Shown here: piece after piece, positions 35,138-45,970 of the stretch
Position numbering within the stretch: the stretch's first letter is position 1
Layout: each line of letters opens with the position of its first letter
DNA from: Stereocaulon alpinum
Lineage: Eukaryota; Ascomycota; Lecanoromycetes; Lecanorales; Stereocaulaceae
Assembly (NCBI GenBank): GCA_018257865.1
Contig: JAEUBA010000059.1
Location: 124,001-188,000 of the forward strand
Length of the DNA stretch: 64,000 bases
Direction: 5' to 3'
Position numbers and translations under genes: made by a program
Notes under the pieces: generated by a model
Database searches by the model: none
What the model was told of the DNA's origin: nothing
The model's input: only the letters and a program-made list of their open reading frames with translations

Positions 35138-37658
35138 ATGGGCCTCTTCATACTTCAGTGGGCAACTACGGAGACCCTCTTCGCACCTTCTTGTATGCTA
35201 ATAATCACTTAGAGAAACGCCTGTAGGGTACGCACTCTTGAAAGCTAAGAGCTCGAAAATACTCAAGCAAGATGGATTCTCAGCCGAAGACGAGACTGCT
35301 GAGGGTATATGCAACTTGTAAGTACATACCGTTGCTATCGCAATGCATTGGCCATTTCCACGGTGCTAGGTGGGTGCTATGGATGCTGGGGACTAACTGT
35401 GGGCTTCTCGTTCTACAGGCTCAAGCTCAAAGACTTCCAGAAATTCGACAGCGCTGCTACAGGTGAGTAATTTGCGCTGCTCCTATGATACCTGCCGTTA
35501 GTGTACTGACCAGAACAGCTCTCGAACAGACGGCCGCGCTTGTGGAGGGCAAAGTCACACCGCGATTGACTGGATTGCTGGATTTGATCAAGGACGAGAA
35601 GAAAGCGTCACTGGCGGTTGCTGACCCCAAGCTTGGTATTATGATATCCTTCACCTCAAACTCAACCGTCTAACAGCTTATTTCCCTACAGCTTCCGCCA
35701 TCAATAAATTGCCCCAATTATCGCTCACACTGATTTCTGATAACACTACCTCCGACCTCTACCGAGCCATTCGTAATCATCTACCTTCTCTTATTCCCGG
35801 CCTTCTACCACAAGATATTTCCACAATGTCACTAGGTCTTTCACACTCGCTTTCCAGACACAAATTGAAATTTTCTCCGGACAAGGTCGATACCATGATC
35901 GTTCAAGCTATTGCTCTCCTGGATGACCTCGACAAGGAACTGAACACATACGCTATGCGAGTAAAAGAATGGTACGGCTGGCATTTTCCGGAAATGGGCA
36001 GGATCTTAAACGACAACTTGGCCTATGCGCGAGTCATACTTGCGATGGGCATGAGGACCAGTGCTGCAAATGCGGACCTCGCTGAAATATTACCCGAAGA
36101 GATTGAAAATGCCGTCAAAGCTGCTGCTGAGATCTCTATGGGCACTGAAATTACCACCGAAGACCTTGACAATATCCAAGCACTCGCTGAGCAAGTCGTC
36201 AGCTTCTCCGAATACAGGTCACAACTTTCAGGCTACCTATCTGCTCGAATGGCTGCCATCGCCCCGAATTTGACTGCTCTCGTGGGTGACCTCGTTGGCG
36301 CCAGACTGATTGCCCATGCAGGCAGTCTTATGAATCTAGCAAAAAGTCCCGCAAGCACTATTCAGATCTTGGGGGCTGAGAAAGCTTTGTTCCGCGCACT
36401 TAAGACTAAACATGACACGCCCAAATATGGATTGATCTACCACGCTTCATTGATAGGACAGGCTACTGGAAAGAACAAGGGCAAGATCGCTCGAATGTTA
36501 GCCACCAAGGCAACTCTAGGGCTCCGCGTCGACGCCTTAGCAGACTGGAGTCAGGAGGGAGAAGGCAAGGGCGATATGGTTACAGAGGAAGAAAAGTCAG
36601 CACTTGGCGTTGATAATCGACTCAAGCTCGAGCGACGTTTAGCAAGTCTTGAGGGAAAGCCACTGAAGTCGAAGGGTGTCGCTATTGCTCCCAATGGGGT
36701 CTCTTTCACGCCAGGGAAATGGGAAGTCAAGGAAGCTCGGAAATACAACCCGGATGCTGATGGTCTTGCTGGTGATGAACCAGCTGCCGCTGTGCCTGTC
36801 TCCAAGAAGCCTAGTAAAGACAAGGTCAATGGGGTCAAGTTGATCGAAGAAGTTTCAGAAGAGCCTGCATCAAAGAAGTCGAAAAAGGACAAGAAAGCCA
36901 AACTAGAGGTTATCAAGCCAATCGAAGAGGTGGTACAAGATGCAATGGACGAGGAGATGGAAAGCTCGGGCGAAGAAGAGCAAAAGAGCTCCGATGAGGA
37001 AATGGAGGATGATGAAAAGGAACCACAGTCATCCTCACCAGCGCGTGCCGGAGCAACTGAGCCAAAGACTAACGGAGCTACGAAGGCTTCCGCCAAAGAA
37101 GAAGATGAAATATCTGAGACTATTTCGACCGTTTCGGCAGACACCCCTGACTCGCCACCGTCTCCGACTCAGCAAGAGACCAAGTGGCAACCATCTATAT
37201 TAGGCAATACCAAGGTCGCAAAGAAGGCTCGAAAGGAGGAGAGGCATGCACGAAAGCTTGCATTATCAGAAGAGAAAAGCAGAGTAAAGAAGGAAAGGAG
37301 AGAGAAGCTCGCACGAAGACTCGACCGTAAGGAGAGGCGGCAGAAGAGGGCAGAGCAAATAGAGCGGCGGGAAGAAAGACATGATGAGAAGTTCGGTGAC
37401 CTTGCTAAGCAGGCCGGGCTAACAATCAGCCGGTACAAACGAAAGCTTGAAAGAGGCGAGATCACGTTTGGGGCCGATGGTAAACCTGTGGCTATCAGCA
37501 AGAAGGAGATCAAGAAGGCGAGGAAAGACGCTGAGAAAGCTGCTGCTCCAAATGGCGACGCTGGGAGCAGTAAGAAGAGAAAGCGAGATGATGAGGCGTT
37601 AGAGGCTGTGGAGAAGTCCGAAAAGAAAAAAAAGAAGCATCACAAGGTGAAGGATTGA
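35138..37658 (+). CDS. NOP58: Box C/D snoRNP core protein Nop58
   Basis: A 750-residue nucleolar protein that scaffolds box C/D snoRNPs for rRNA 2'-O-methylation. Exons: 35138-35157, 35213-35317, 35419-35462, 35519-35635, 35692-37658; all phases fit. Joined start: MGLFILQETPVGYALLKAK, matching the family N-terminus. The Nop domain is clear: YHASLIGQATGKNKGKI and ATLGLRVDAL near 36440-36540, after the coiled coil. The C-terminus is a long Lys/Glu/Asp tail (about 36840-37650) ending in KKKKKHHKVKD; it makes the protein longer than usual (yeast Nop58 is about 510 residues). Intron 1 has a weak donor, GTGGGC, but a good CTAAT branch. The choice of Nop58 over the paralogue Nop56 rests on the start sequence and the KKE/D tail. 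Confidence 0.93.
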
Positions 37659-38217
37659 TGGATAGTTGTGGGAACTATTTCGAAACCCTGCTGGAATAGG
37701 GGTTTAATGACTATGTTGAATATCTGTCAGGATACTGTATCCTTACAGATTGAGCTGTGTGGCCCGGATGAAGGTTATTCGGTTACCTTGAGAATTACTC
37801 GGATTACGAGAGCATGCCAGCTAAATATGGAGGTCATGGTGTCTACGACATCCAGTGAATTTGGCATAGATTTGTACATTCGCATGTTCGGCATCGGTGG
37901 TCTATACCAAGACCAGAGTCTCAACCGCAATGACTTTCGCTATACTAGAATATCAAAACTCCAAATTTGGTGTACATACCTTCTGACTGTGGGGAATTCA
38001 AATGTGTAGACCTGATTTGAACTGAACTCCTAGTGAAAAGTCTTTGGTCCCGCGGAACTAGTAGGAAACTGTCTCAAATATGCGTAATTGTTGAACAATA
38101 TCACACTATGGAGTTGAGATTAATGAGGATATAGACATCAAACCGCCAGGAATTTTACCACTATCAAAACCCAAGACATTAGATACGCCTTCCAACCCAC
38201 TGCCTAAATCAACGGTT
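37659..38217. other. Intergenic, no gene seen
   Basis: About 560 bp, 3' flank of NOP58 and promoter of RPC17. The open frame 37668-38009 shows no motif. Confidence 0.5.
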
Positions 38218-38806
38218 ATGAAGGTATGTTGTCCAAAATCGTCTTGTAGATACAAAAAACTCATCTGGACCTGTCTTGACATACAAACCCTCCAGATCCT
38301 CGAGAGTCAGTCGGCCGTTCTATCCAGTTACGAGGTCCTCGCCCACCTTACCGAGTCCCGCACAAAACCCCGCACCACCCCCCAAACCCACTCCAATGTC
38401 TCGACCGTTCTCAAAGAAGTCTTAGCCCCCTTTTAACATCTACTATCTGTGTCGTTGACTCCAACAGATCAACACCTACCTCAACCCACCGACCGACTCC
38501 CGCTCTCCGATTCCCCGCTACCAGCACCCCAACTATAGCGATCAAATTATACGAACCCTTGTGACGAGATTACAGCCATTCAATCTGACAAAGGCGGAAG
38601 TGCTTATGGTGTTAAATCTACGGCCACAGGAGCTAACGCTGCTGGATTGTGTAGTTGAGGAGTGTGACGAACGCTTTACGCAGGAGCGGCAGGAGGAGAT
38701 TTTAAGTATTGTGCGGGACGTTCTGGGAGGGAATGAGATTGGAGTGGGTGAGGAGGATGGAATGAATGGTGTTAGTGGAGGGGAAGGGCAGGAAGGAGGT
38801 GGTTGA
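38218..38806 (+). CDS. RPC17: RNA polymerase III subunit C17 (Rpb4-like)
   Basis: A 155-residue Rpb4/RPC9-like protein that, with its C25 partner, forms the stalk of RNA polymerase III. Exons: 38218-38223 (only ATGAAG), 38296-38418, 38468-38806, all phase 0. Joined: MKILESQSAVLSSYEVLAHL at the N-terminus (yeast Rpc17 also starts MKVLEERNAFLSDYEVL), then LQPFNLTKAEVLMVLNL and LLDCVVEECDERF, the conserved HRDC-like end. The 6-nt first exon and the non-standard donor GTCTTA of intron 2 make it easy to miss. A Gly/Glu tail follows. Confidence 0.9.
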
Positions 38807-39427
38807 GTTGCCAAAAGGAGAGCGGACATCTAAGATTGGGGATATCGAGGGACAAGTCAAGTTGTTGGTACGTCTTCTATGGAGGCTCAGTAAGACGATA
38901 GGGCCCGTGAGGTATGGTTTGGGACATGACGGGGGTTGAAGCATGACCTCCGTCGCTACCAGACTTGGATGATCGAGGGTGGCCTGTTGAGAGGCAACTC
39001 ACGAACTAAGTGCGAAAGATTCCGAAATGCTCCTGAGCAATGGGAAGCCAGTCGCCAACTTACGCGGAGCACTGCGCGAGCTTCTGATGATTGGGACAAT
39101 ATATGCTGTGGGCTCAAATCTCAGAGACCGACTCGATTGTTACTGAGGAATCACCTCAACGACCTATGACAAAGCTGAAGCCTGGACAGATACCTACTTT
39201 GGCTACATATATGAGTAAGAACCGATATCGTGGTACTTTGCGTCATTAAGAAGTGAGGGCGTAATTATTGACGTGTTGCATGGTCGCTTGGACTGTATGG
39301 GAGTGAACGTGGTCTGTCGATGGTGCAGGGGTTCTTTCATCTGAGGTCACTTGGTTGCGTTTTGCAACGCTCTGCTAGAATCTTCGAGACCAATATATCT
39401 GAGTCCCCTCACTTCAAAGTCTGCGCT
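38807..39427. other. Convergent intergenic region, no gene seen
   Basis: About 620 bp between the RPC17 stop and the stop of the minus-strand gene at 39428. Short frames (for example 38936-39169) show nothing recognisable. Confidence 0.5.
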
Positions 39428-40018
39428 TCAAAACTGTCTATACCCCTTCCCACCACTAACCATCTCCTCTCCCATCTTCCTATGATCCTCCCCAGGCCTA
39501 ACCCAAGCTCCCGTAGCATCCTTCACCTCTTCCTCTCCGAACTTCTCCCTACAATACTCCACCACAGCCGTAATCTCCCTTAGACTCTCCTTCTCCAGTT
39601 CCTGCTTATGTCCTTTTCCCTTCTTCACCGATTCCTCAACTCGCCCAATGAACTCCCTTGCCGCTTCCTCTCCATCCCATACCTTCGTGAAGACCTCGCT
39701 ATCCGCGACATTACTATACCACGCCCTCGCATTATCGTAGTCCCCTTCTATCCTGTGCAGTATACCATGTAAGAACATTCCCTCGTAAGCTGGCGGCGCT
39801 TGCATGTGGCGGACGAGGAAGTGTGCGCTAGGTAAGTCATTGTTGAGGATGTGGAGGGCGGCTTCGAGAGTTGGGTGGAGGGAGAGGGAGGAGATTGTTG
39901 CTGTTAGAGGAGGAGAGGTGGGCTTGGGAGGTGGGAGGAGGGGTGGAGGGAGGTTTAGGATGTGGGTGTATAGGGCGAAGAAGGTGGTGAAGCGGGGAGT
40001 AGGGGTTGATGCGGTCAT
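39428..40018 (-). CDS. Uncharacterised conserved-looking protein, 196 aa
   Basis: Intronless, ATG at 40018 to stop at 39428. It starts with a Pro-rich segment (LNLPPPLLPPPKPTSPP), then a globular middle (LEAALHILNNDLPSAHFLVRH, GMFLHGILHRIEGDYDNARAWY) that resembles a helical repeat of the TPR kind, then a charged helical part (VEESVKKGKGHKQELEKES) and a Gly/Lys end. I recall similar short proteins across Pezizomycotina but no function. The opposite strand also carries an open frame (39804-40055), which is a shadow. Confidence 0.75.
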   Translation of the reverse strand: MTASTPTPRFTTFFALYTHILNLPPPLLPPPKPTSPPLTATISSLSLHPTLEAALHILNNDLPSAHFLVRHMQAPPAYEGMFLHGILHRIEGDYDNARAWYSNVADSEVFTKVWDGEEAAREFIGRVEESVKKGKGHKQELEKESLREITAVVEYCREKFGEEEVKDATGAWVRPGEDHRKMGEEMVSGGKGYRQF

Positions 40019-40325
40019 TGTTGGGTTTGAGAGTCAGTATGAAGCGGTAAAATGACGCATGGAATAGCAAAGGAAGGGATTGAAAGCGCTATGAGGCTTC
40101 GATCATCTAAGACGTCATTACATTAGCCATTTTTATCTCTAGGAAGCTCCTCATGTTCAGACGGTGCATGTCACGCAAGAACCATGGAAAGGTGATGGGT
40201 TGGGGTGTATTCTTGCTCGAAAAACACCCAGGCGTGAAAGATGAATGCTAGGGGGCTTTGATCTTGAATTGACATGTGTTTTCTAAGATTATAATGTTAA
40301 ATAGGACATCTTTCAATTGTGAACC

Positions 40326-40397
40326 AGCAACGTGGCGCAGCGGAAGCGCGCCGGGCTCATAACCCGGAGGACGGCGGATCGAAACCGCCCGTTGCTA
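40326..40397 (+). tRNA. Initiator tRNA-Met (CAT)
   Basis: Folds completely: acceptor AGCAACG / CGTTGCT (7 bp), D stem GCGC/GCGC, anticodon stem CCGGG/CCCGG with loop CTCATAA (anticodon CAT), T stem GGCGG/CCGCC with loop ATCGAAA, discriminator A. No intron. The A-T first acceptor pair, the GGG/CCC pairs next to the anticodon loop and the A-starting T loop (AUCGAAA instead of TTC) are marks of eukaryotic initiator rather than elongator tRNA-Met. Confidence 0.95.
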
Positions 40398-40401
40398 CAT
40401 C

Positions 40402-40406
40402 TTTTT
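40402..40406 (+). terminator. RNA polymerase III terminator of the tRNA
   Basis: A TTTTT run starts five bases after the tRNA, with a second TTTTT at about 40411-40415. Confidence 0.8.
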
Positions 40407-40415
40407 GCACTTTTT

Positions 40416-42670
40416 GGTAGTTCAGCTGCGCAGATGCTTGCGCAGTCCAGATCCATTGACATTTTGCTGCATGAGCTTTTTGATACTGGAGATCGGCGCA
40501 AGCGAGGCGGAGCGGCAGCTAAACTTTGGCCAGTAAAGCGCGAGCGCGTCCAGCTTTGCGCCAAGCGCCGGCCCCATGAAGCACTGAAATGCTGATATCT
40601 CCTTTTTAACAATATAACCGTGCAAACCCTTGAAAGCCGATCACCTAGCAGGTAATCGTGAGCGCACGACCTGTTTGTGCGCAAGTTCACGCCCTAGATC
40701 ATTACCGAATGTAGGCTTTCCTGTGATAATTTGCCATTCGAGTGTGCATTGTTTTGGGCATTCTTGCGGCTGAACGCCAAACATGCATTCCTGAAGATGT
40801 TTCCCTGTTCTACATGGCCATCGCGGCTTCAAAAGGCCCAACCTGCAGGGGACTCCTGCGAAGGCAATTTCGATATTCAACAATTTTGAGCCCGATATAG
40901 TCACTGTCTACCAGGATTCTACAACACATTCGGCTTCTGAGGTTGCGTGTAAAGTACTGTATGCTGGGGCTAGTTCATCCAGTCCGCTCGACTTTGTACC
41001 TATGATGTGGTGATTTAATCATGTGCCTAGTTGCAAAGTGCCTTGCATCTAATCATGTTGCGAAGTCTGTCCCTCAAATGTCCACCACATTGTGTCCAGG
41101 AATCAAAGTTTCATCAGTTGTTCAAACTCAACTCGCGTCACATCTGACCACGGTCTGGTGTTCCTGCCTCATTGTTGCGCATGTGTGTGTTTGAACTACT
41201 TTGACGTTATAGTTTATCGGGCTTAAAAGTGTAACTCAACTAAGGACTTCCGAGGGTTCTTTCCCCAAACATAGAACAACCCAGCAAGATGCGACCACTT
41301 GGTTCCCAGGACTCATCGAAACGGATGATAGAAGTGACATTTCGTTCAACGAGCGGTTGGGCATGTCACCGGAGGTCGCTCTGACTCTCTTGCTCTAGTG
41401 AGCTACAATGAACCTGTTAATAATGAATGCTTCATAGACTGGGAAGGCATCGAATCTATCCGGAAACTCGATGGCACAGCATTTGCAGTCCGTCTTGCCT
41501 CGAAGCATATTGGCAAACATACAGGTTCGCGTGAGAAGAAGCAGGCCAGAATTCAGGCCGAATTGCTATCAGGCCAAGAGCTGCTGAATCTCATGGTATT
41601 TGCCAGAAAATCTGCTATCGCTCCTATTCAGTCTTGCTCATGAGCGAGAGGTCTTTAGGCAGAAAGCCAATCAGTAAGCCAGTCCAGATACCATCTTCAA
41701 TGCTGAGAATTGCTTGGTCATGGTTCCAGACAGCTTGCTAAGCTCGCCGCAGGCCTTGTTGGCACTCTCGTTGTTAGACAAACAACAGCCAGGCAAGTCG
41801 TGGGCAGCAACGACAGGCGCTTGTGTAGGCTCTGTCGTAGTAGTAGTGTAATTAGACGAGGATCAATCCGGCTTGTGGCACTGCGGAGCGGCAGGAGTTG
41901 TGATTTGACGAAAATTGGCACTTAATATACAAAACAATGGATAGGGTTGAGCTAGCTGGAGCAGAATCGTCGGGCTACATGCCGTTGTAAAAAGCCAAGA
42001 TTCCCCAATTCGGAGCGCAGTACATCAAAGTTCCCCTACATCTTAGTAGCACATCTGAGAACCCCCTTAGTATTTAAACTCTTTTGGACAGAACTTTCAG
42101 GCTCCTAGGAGAGCAAACACCGCAAAAGCATCAGCAATTGAGCTCAGTTAGAAATTGGCGTGCCCGCAGTTGAAGCCATATCTTGTTAACCTGTAATGCG
42201 ATAAGAGCCTACTTTAGACCGGTTGCAAAGAATATAGAAGCTGAGCTGTCAACGTTCTGCACATGTGGAGGCGCTGTTGGCTACCTTATGCCACTGTGGC
42301 GCTGAGTCAAACCTAACGGTCCGCCTGGGGGTATAGCCTCCCGGCGGCAAAGGCTCCCTAAACTGCCGACCCTGCCTCATGGACATAGTTTTACGGTAAC
42401 GTCTGGCTTAGTTTCCTTCCTGCAATCGCAATTGCTTGGCGCCAGTCATGACACTGTGCTCAAATCTTGCTTCGATGTAACCTACCTTGTGCAACTTAGT
42501 CGGCGCATAGTCTACACGCGATGGGTACACTACAGCGGCTGTGCTTACTCTAGCACAACAGCCTTGTTCAGAGCAATAAGGCTGACAAAATGCTCCGCCT
42601 TGGTTGATTAATTAGCTGGAGGTTCTCCCCATCAATCTTCGCATATTGTTCTCCATGTCAGTTGCAGGAG
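40416..42670. other. Gene-poor region
   Basis: About 2.2 kb without a gene I can support. Open frames on both strands are 60-125 codons, overlap each other, and lack motifs or splice partners. The best is 41398-41643 (81 codons), which starts without an in-frame ATG at its head. No LTRs, terminal repeats or strong RIP-like bias seen. Confidence 0.5.
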
Positions 42671-44524
42671 ATGTCGTTTGGGTACTCCATCAGTGATTTT
42701 GCTCTTCTGATCAACTTATCGCGACAGATCTACAGAGATTGCAAGTATGCCGGCAGAGAGTACGCTGATATCAAACGGGAGCTCAGCAGCTTGCAGAACG
42801 TCCTAGAGGTCCTTTACGAAGAACTCGAATCCACTGACTCCCCACTAGCCAATGAAGACCTCAACTACGCCAGCCGACTTCATGAAACAACGAGTGGCTG
42901 CAAAGACATTTTGGCCCGACTGAAGGCCCATGTGGACCGGCACAGAGCTCTACAAGATAATTCTATCAGGGGTCCTAGGCGGCTGTGGTCCAGGTTCAGA
43001 TTTGGGACACTGGAGCTGGAAAGACTTGATCTCCTCAGAAGGAAGCTGATCAGCTACACATCATCACTGGCCGTCTTGCTGGAGACGTTCCAACTCGCTG
43101 CTACTGGCCGCGTGGAACGCAAAGTTGATGGTGGATTCGAGCACATGCGCGAAGTTCTTGACCACATAGTCTCTGCTGCGCGTGGTAAGCACCGTATCGG
43201 CTCGGTCCTGACGCTCTCTACACATCCTGAAGACGATAAAGAGGTTTGGCGGGAGTTCCGGAGGGAACTTCTTCTGGAAGGCTTTGGTAGTCAAAAGCTT
43301 TGCCAATATAAGAGTGGTTTCACGGACTATATGAAGAGCCTTGATGGAGGTGCTATTCCGGATGCAAGAGCTACACCAAAGCAGTTGGTGGAGGGCCTGA
43401 CAAGAGCGGAATCTTCACTAGTTGTTCGAAGACCGTCTGTATCAGCAACGAGCCTTGCCGGTGGGATAGAGAAAGATGTATGGGAATCCGATCAAGCTGA
43501 TACGTCGGACGAATACGACGAATGTGGGATATCAGATGGGACGTCAACGTCGGATGAATATGAAAACGAGCTTCCCACTACACCTAATTATACGTTGTTC
43601 CCATTAGGCTATCCCCAACTTCCACAAGAACAGTCAGCAAGACGCACGGAAAGGAAGAGAGTAGACCAGAGTAGACCGAGAGCTCCAACTTATCTCACCG
43701 CTCATGCCCAACCAATATTCAAGACTCTTGTGAATCAGCCAGCGGTCATTTACGTAATGATGGACATGGTCATATTCAACGCCAAGCCGAAGTTAGTGAA
43801 AGATCCTCGTGGACACTATTTCGAAGCTGAATATTCGCAAGTAGCCGGTCTGTCGAGATCACGGTGTACAACTTTAGATGACTCAGAGCAATTCGGGTTT
43901 TGGACCTTAGAGGCTGGAATGCATATCGGGGAACAAGACTTCGATTTTATGCGTGTCTATGAAGAAAATCAAGATCTTGCCATTGGTCAAGTGGGAAGCA
44001 TGTTCGAATTAGGGAAACTTGACAGATTGGTTGCTGCTGCGGACAAGGTTTTCTTCGGAAGTAAGCTGGAAGGTTTGACCAGTTGGCGCATTACTACTCC
44101 CGACCTCTATGTTCGGTTACCTGCTGCTGGACCCTACAATCCTTACAATCAAATGCACCCCAGGCTACAAACACATCAGCATCCGCCCTATTCCCAGATT
44201 ACGTTTACGTCTGACCAAGCACAGCATCCACATGCCCACATTCTTATCCACGACTATACGATCAAGAGTTCTGGGTCAGACATAGTACGAAAAACAAATG
44301 TTGCGGACATCCTGCGAGAATTGACATATTGCTATTTGATACTTATACGTGGTCACACGGAGCTCAACAGCGCTTCTTTCAACAGGGAGTTTGCGGATAT
44401 TGCCCGTCGAGTCAGCGATTGGTTCCTGCCGCAACGCATGGTTATCGAACAACGCATACGATGCATTCAGTCAGGCCCACAAGACTTCCCATGGTCCTTC
44501 CTTCTCATTGGTTCTTTGGGTTGA
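42671..44524 (+). CDS. Protein with Helo-like/STAND-type fungal N-terminal domain
   Basis: A 617-residue protein, no intron needed. The first 150 residues (MSFGYSISDFALLINLSRQIYRDC, ELSSLQNVLEVLYEEL, RKLISYTSSLAVLLETFQ) follow the all-helical pattern found at the N-terminus of many fungal STAND/NLR-like and Helo-type proteins, some of which act in allorecognition. The rest lacks a P-loop or repeats: an acidic linker (TSDEYDECG, SDEYENELP, about 43500-43580), then a globular part (MMDMVIFNAKPKLV, FGFWTLEAGMHIGEQDFDFM, WRITTPDLYVRLPAAGP) that I cannot assign. The ATG is at 42671; the frame extends nine bases up only to a TTG. Domain assignment is by pattern, so moderate. Confidence 0.72.
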   Translation: MSFGYSISDFALLINLSRQIYRDCKYAGREYADIKRELSSLQNVLEVLYEELESTDSPLANEDLNYASRLHETTSGCKDILARLKAHVDRHRALQDNSIRGPRRLWSRFRFGTLELERLDLLRRKLISYTSSLAVLLETFQLAATGRVERKVDGGFEHMREVLDHIVSAARGKHRIGSVLTLSTHPEDDKEVWREFRRELLLEGFGSQKLCQYKSGFTDYMKSLDGGAIPDARATPKQLVEGLTRAESSLVVRRPSVSATSLAGGIEKDVWESDQADTSDEYDECGISDGTSTSDEYENELPTTPNYTLFPLGYPQLPQEQSARRTERKRVDQSRPRAPTYLTAHAQPIFKTLVNQPAVIYVMMDMVIFNAKPKLVKDPRGHYFEAEYSQVAGLSRSRCTTLDDSEQFGFWTLEAGMHIGEQDFDFMRVYEENQDLAIGQVGSMFELGKLDRLVAAADKVFFGSKLEGLTSWRITTPDLYVRLPAAGPYNPYNQMHPRLQTHQHPPYSQITFTSDQAQHPHAHILIHDYTIKSSGSDIVRKTNVADILRELTYCYLILIRGHTELNSASFNREFADIARRVSDWFLPQRMVIEQRIRCIQSGPQDFPWSFLLIGSLG

Positions 44525-45970
44525 TGTGATATATGACCACAGAAGTAGCCTGTCGCTATGAGCTGGACATGGCAAAAAGTGTATTGTTCACTGGAAGTCT
44601 TGGGAGAAACTGATGACAGATTTGGGTACTTATGGTTAAGACTAATGTTCATGTAATATGAGTACGTAAAGAGCTAAGTTGACAGAACTTAAATAATCTG
44701 TGCAACTACACTACATTGACAGGTCCAATGGATAGCCAACATAATTCCTCAATCGGCTACCATCGTACCATTGCTGATTCTATACAGGTGTTTACGTAAG
44801 GTTGAAAATTCTTCTTCGGCCTGGGCCCAGATCCTCGTGTCTCATGATCGTCCCAATCAGTACTTCCAGACCATAGACCGCAAATTATGACATTATGGCT
44901 CTCTTGGTAACAGCTTTCTACCTCTTTCGATACTCAAAAGCCACGCCGCCATCTCTCTTGCTTTGTCGTCCAAGGTAACGGCTCCAACGGAGATCGATCT
45001 CCAGGGGCTTAGCCCAGTTGGGGTGGCCGATTGTGGGTTAAACCTCCCAGCGCCCCTATCAATTCTTCATCGACAATATGGGCTAACGGGAAGCTTCTTC
45101 TTTGCGTTGCACGGAGCCCATTATCAGGTTCCAGACGCTTAGTGAAGGAATATCTTACATGCCAGGTCCAGCGCATGCCAGGTCCAAGCAGGTGGGGTAG
45201 GCCCAGCTCGCAGTGAAGCTGCCAGCATGTTCCGTGCAACTTGCGGCATGCCTCACCCCATCTTGCAGATTTCGAATACAACGCAAAGTCGTACTAACGC
45301 GCATGGAGAGGATCCGACGTGATTTATTGGCTTCGGTGTCTCCACTTCAATACGCTGCGGTCAGCTGGCCTATGACCCCAACATTGATTTTCACGAGGAG
45401 CTTAATACCCTTCAGACCTTCCCAAAAGAAGTCCTTATTTCCATCAAGAAGAGGTCTGCCATTACGGAGGTATTCCCTCATTCGCTGGACCGACTTTGCC
45501 GTAGTGGCATAAAATATGACGATGCATGGTACTATTGCATCGCACTACACGACATTACCTACCACGACAACTTTGCCACAAACATGTATACTCGACATCC
45601 AGGACCTCCTCGGCTCAATGATCGATCTTGTCTCAAACCGTTTTCTCGTCAATCAGGACAACCTGGATCGTGGGCCAAAAGAAACGTACCCTAGACCTTT
45701 ATAGAACGTACCGAAAACACCTATCATGATGCCTGACAGCCGTGCCAAAAAGCGATCTCCTCTTACCCGCAGACCTCAAACGCGATGCTACTCTTATTTA
45801 CGCGGATATGACATATGGGAAGATCTGTCGGCAGTAATTCGACGGAAGGCGCCAAAGCCATCTTACAGACGCATGTAACATAAGCTTACAGGACCCACTT
45901 TACAAAGGGTCCCCTTCCCAAGACCATCAAAAGCTTGACTTTTTTTACTTCGGTTACCCCCATTTTTTCT
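44525..45970. other. Intergenic with a coding-like fragment
   Basis: About 1.4 kb. Most shows nothing. A stop-free stretch from about 45325 to 45692 in the frame of base 45368 reads like protein (AYDPNIDFHEELNTLQ, SGIKYDDAWYYCIALHDI) but has no ATG at its head, so it may be an exon of an unresolved gene or a relict. Confidence 0.4.
45325..45692 (+). pseudogene. Possible exon or gene relict, unassigned
   Basis: About 120 sense codons without a stop and with balanced composition, ending ...WAKRNVP and TAG. No start codon in frame; the nearest ATG (45302) is in another frame and would need a 29-nt intron to join, which is too short. I do not recognise the family. Confidence 0.25.

Noticed and set aside
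36551..37144. 197-codon minus frame opposite NOP58
   Set aside because: Ser/Phe-rich shadow of the Lys/Glu-rich Nop58 tail.
40313..40690. 125-codon minus frame over the tRNA
   Set aside because: Overlaps a perfectly folding initiator tRNA gene and its terminator.
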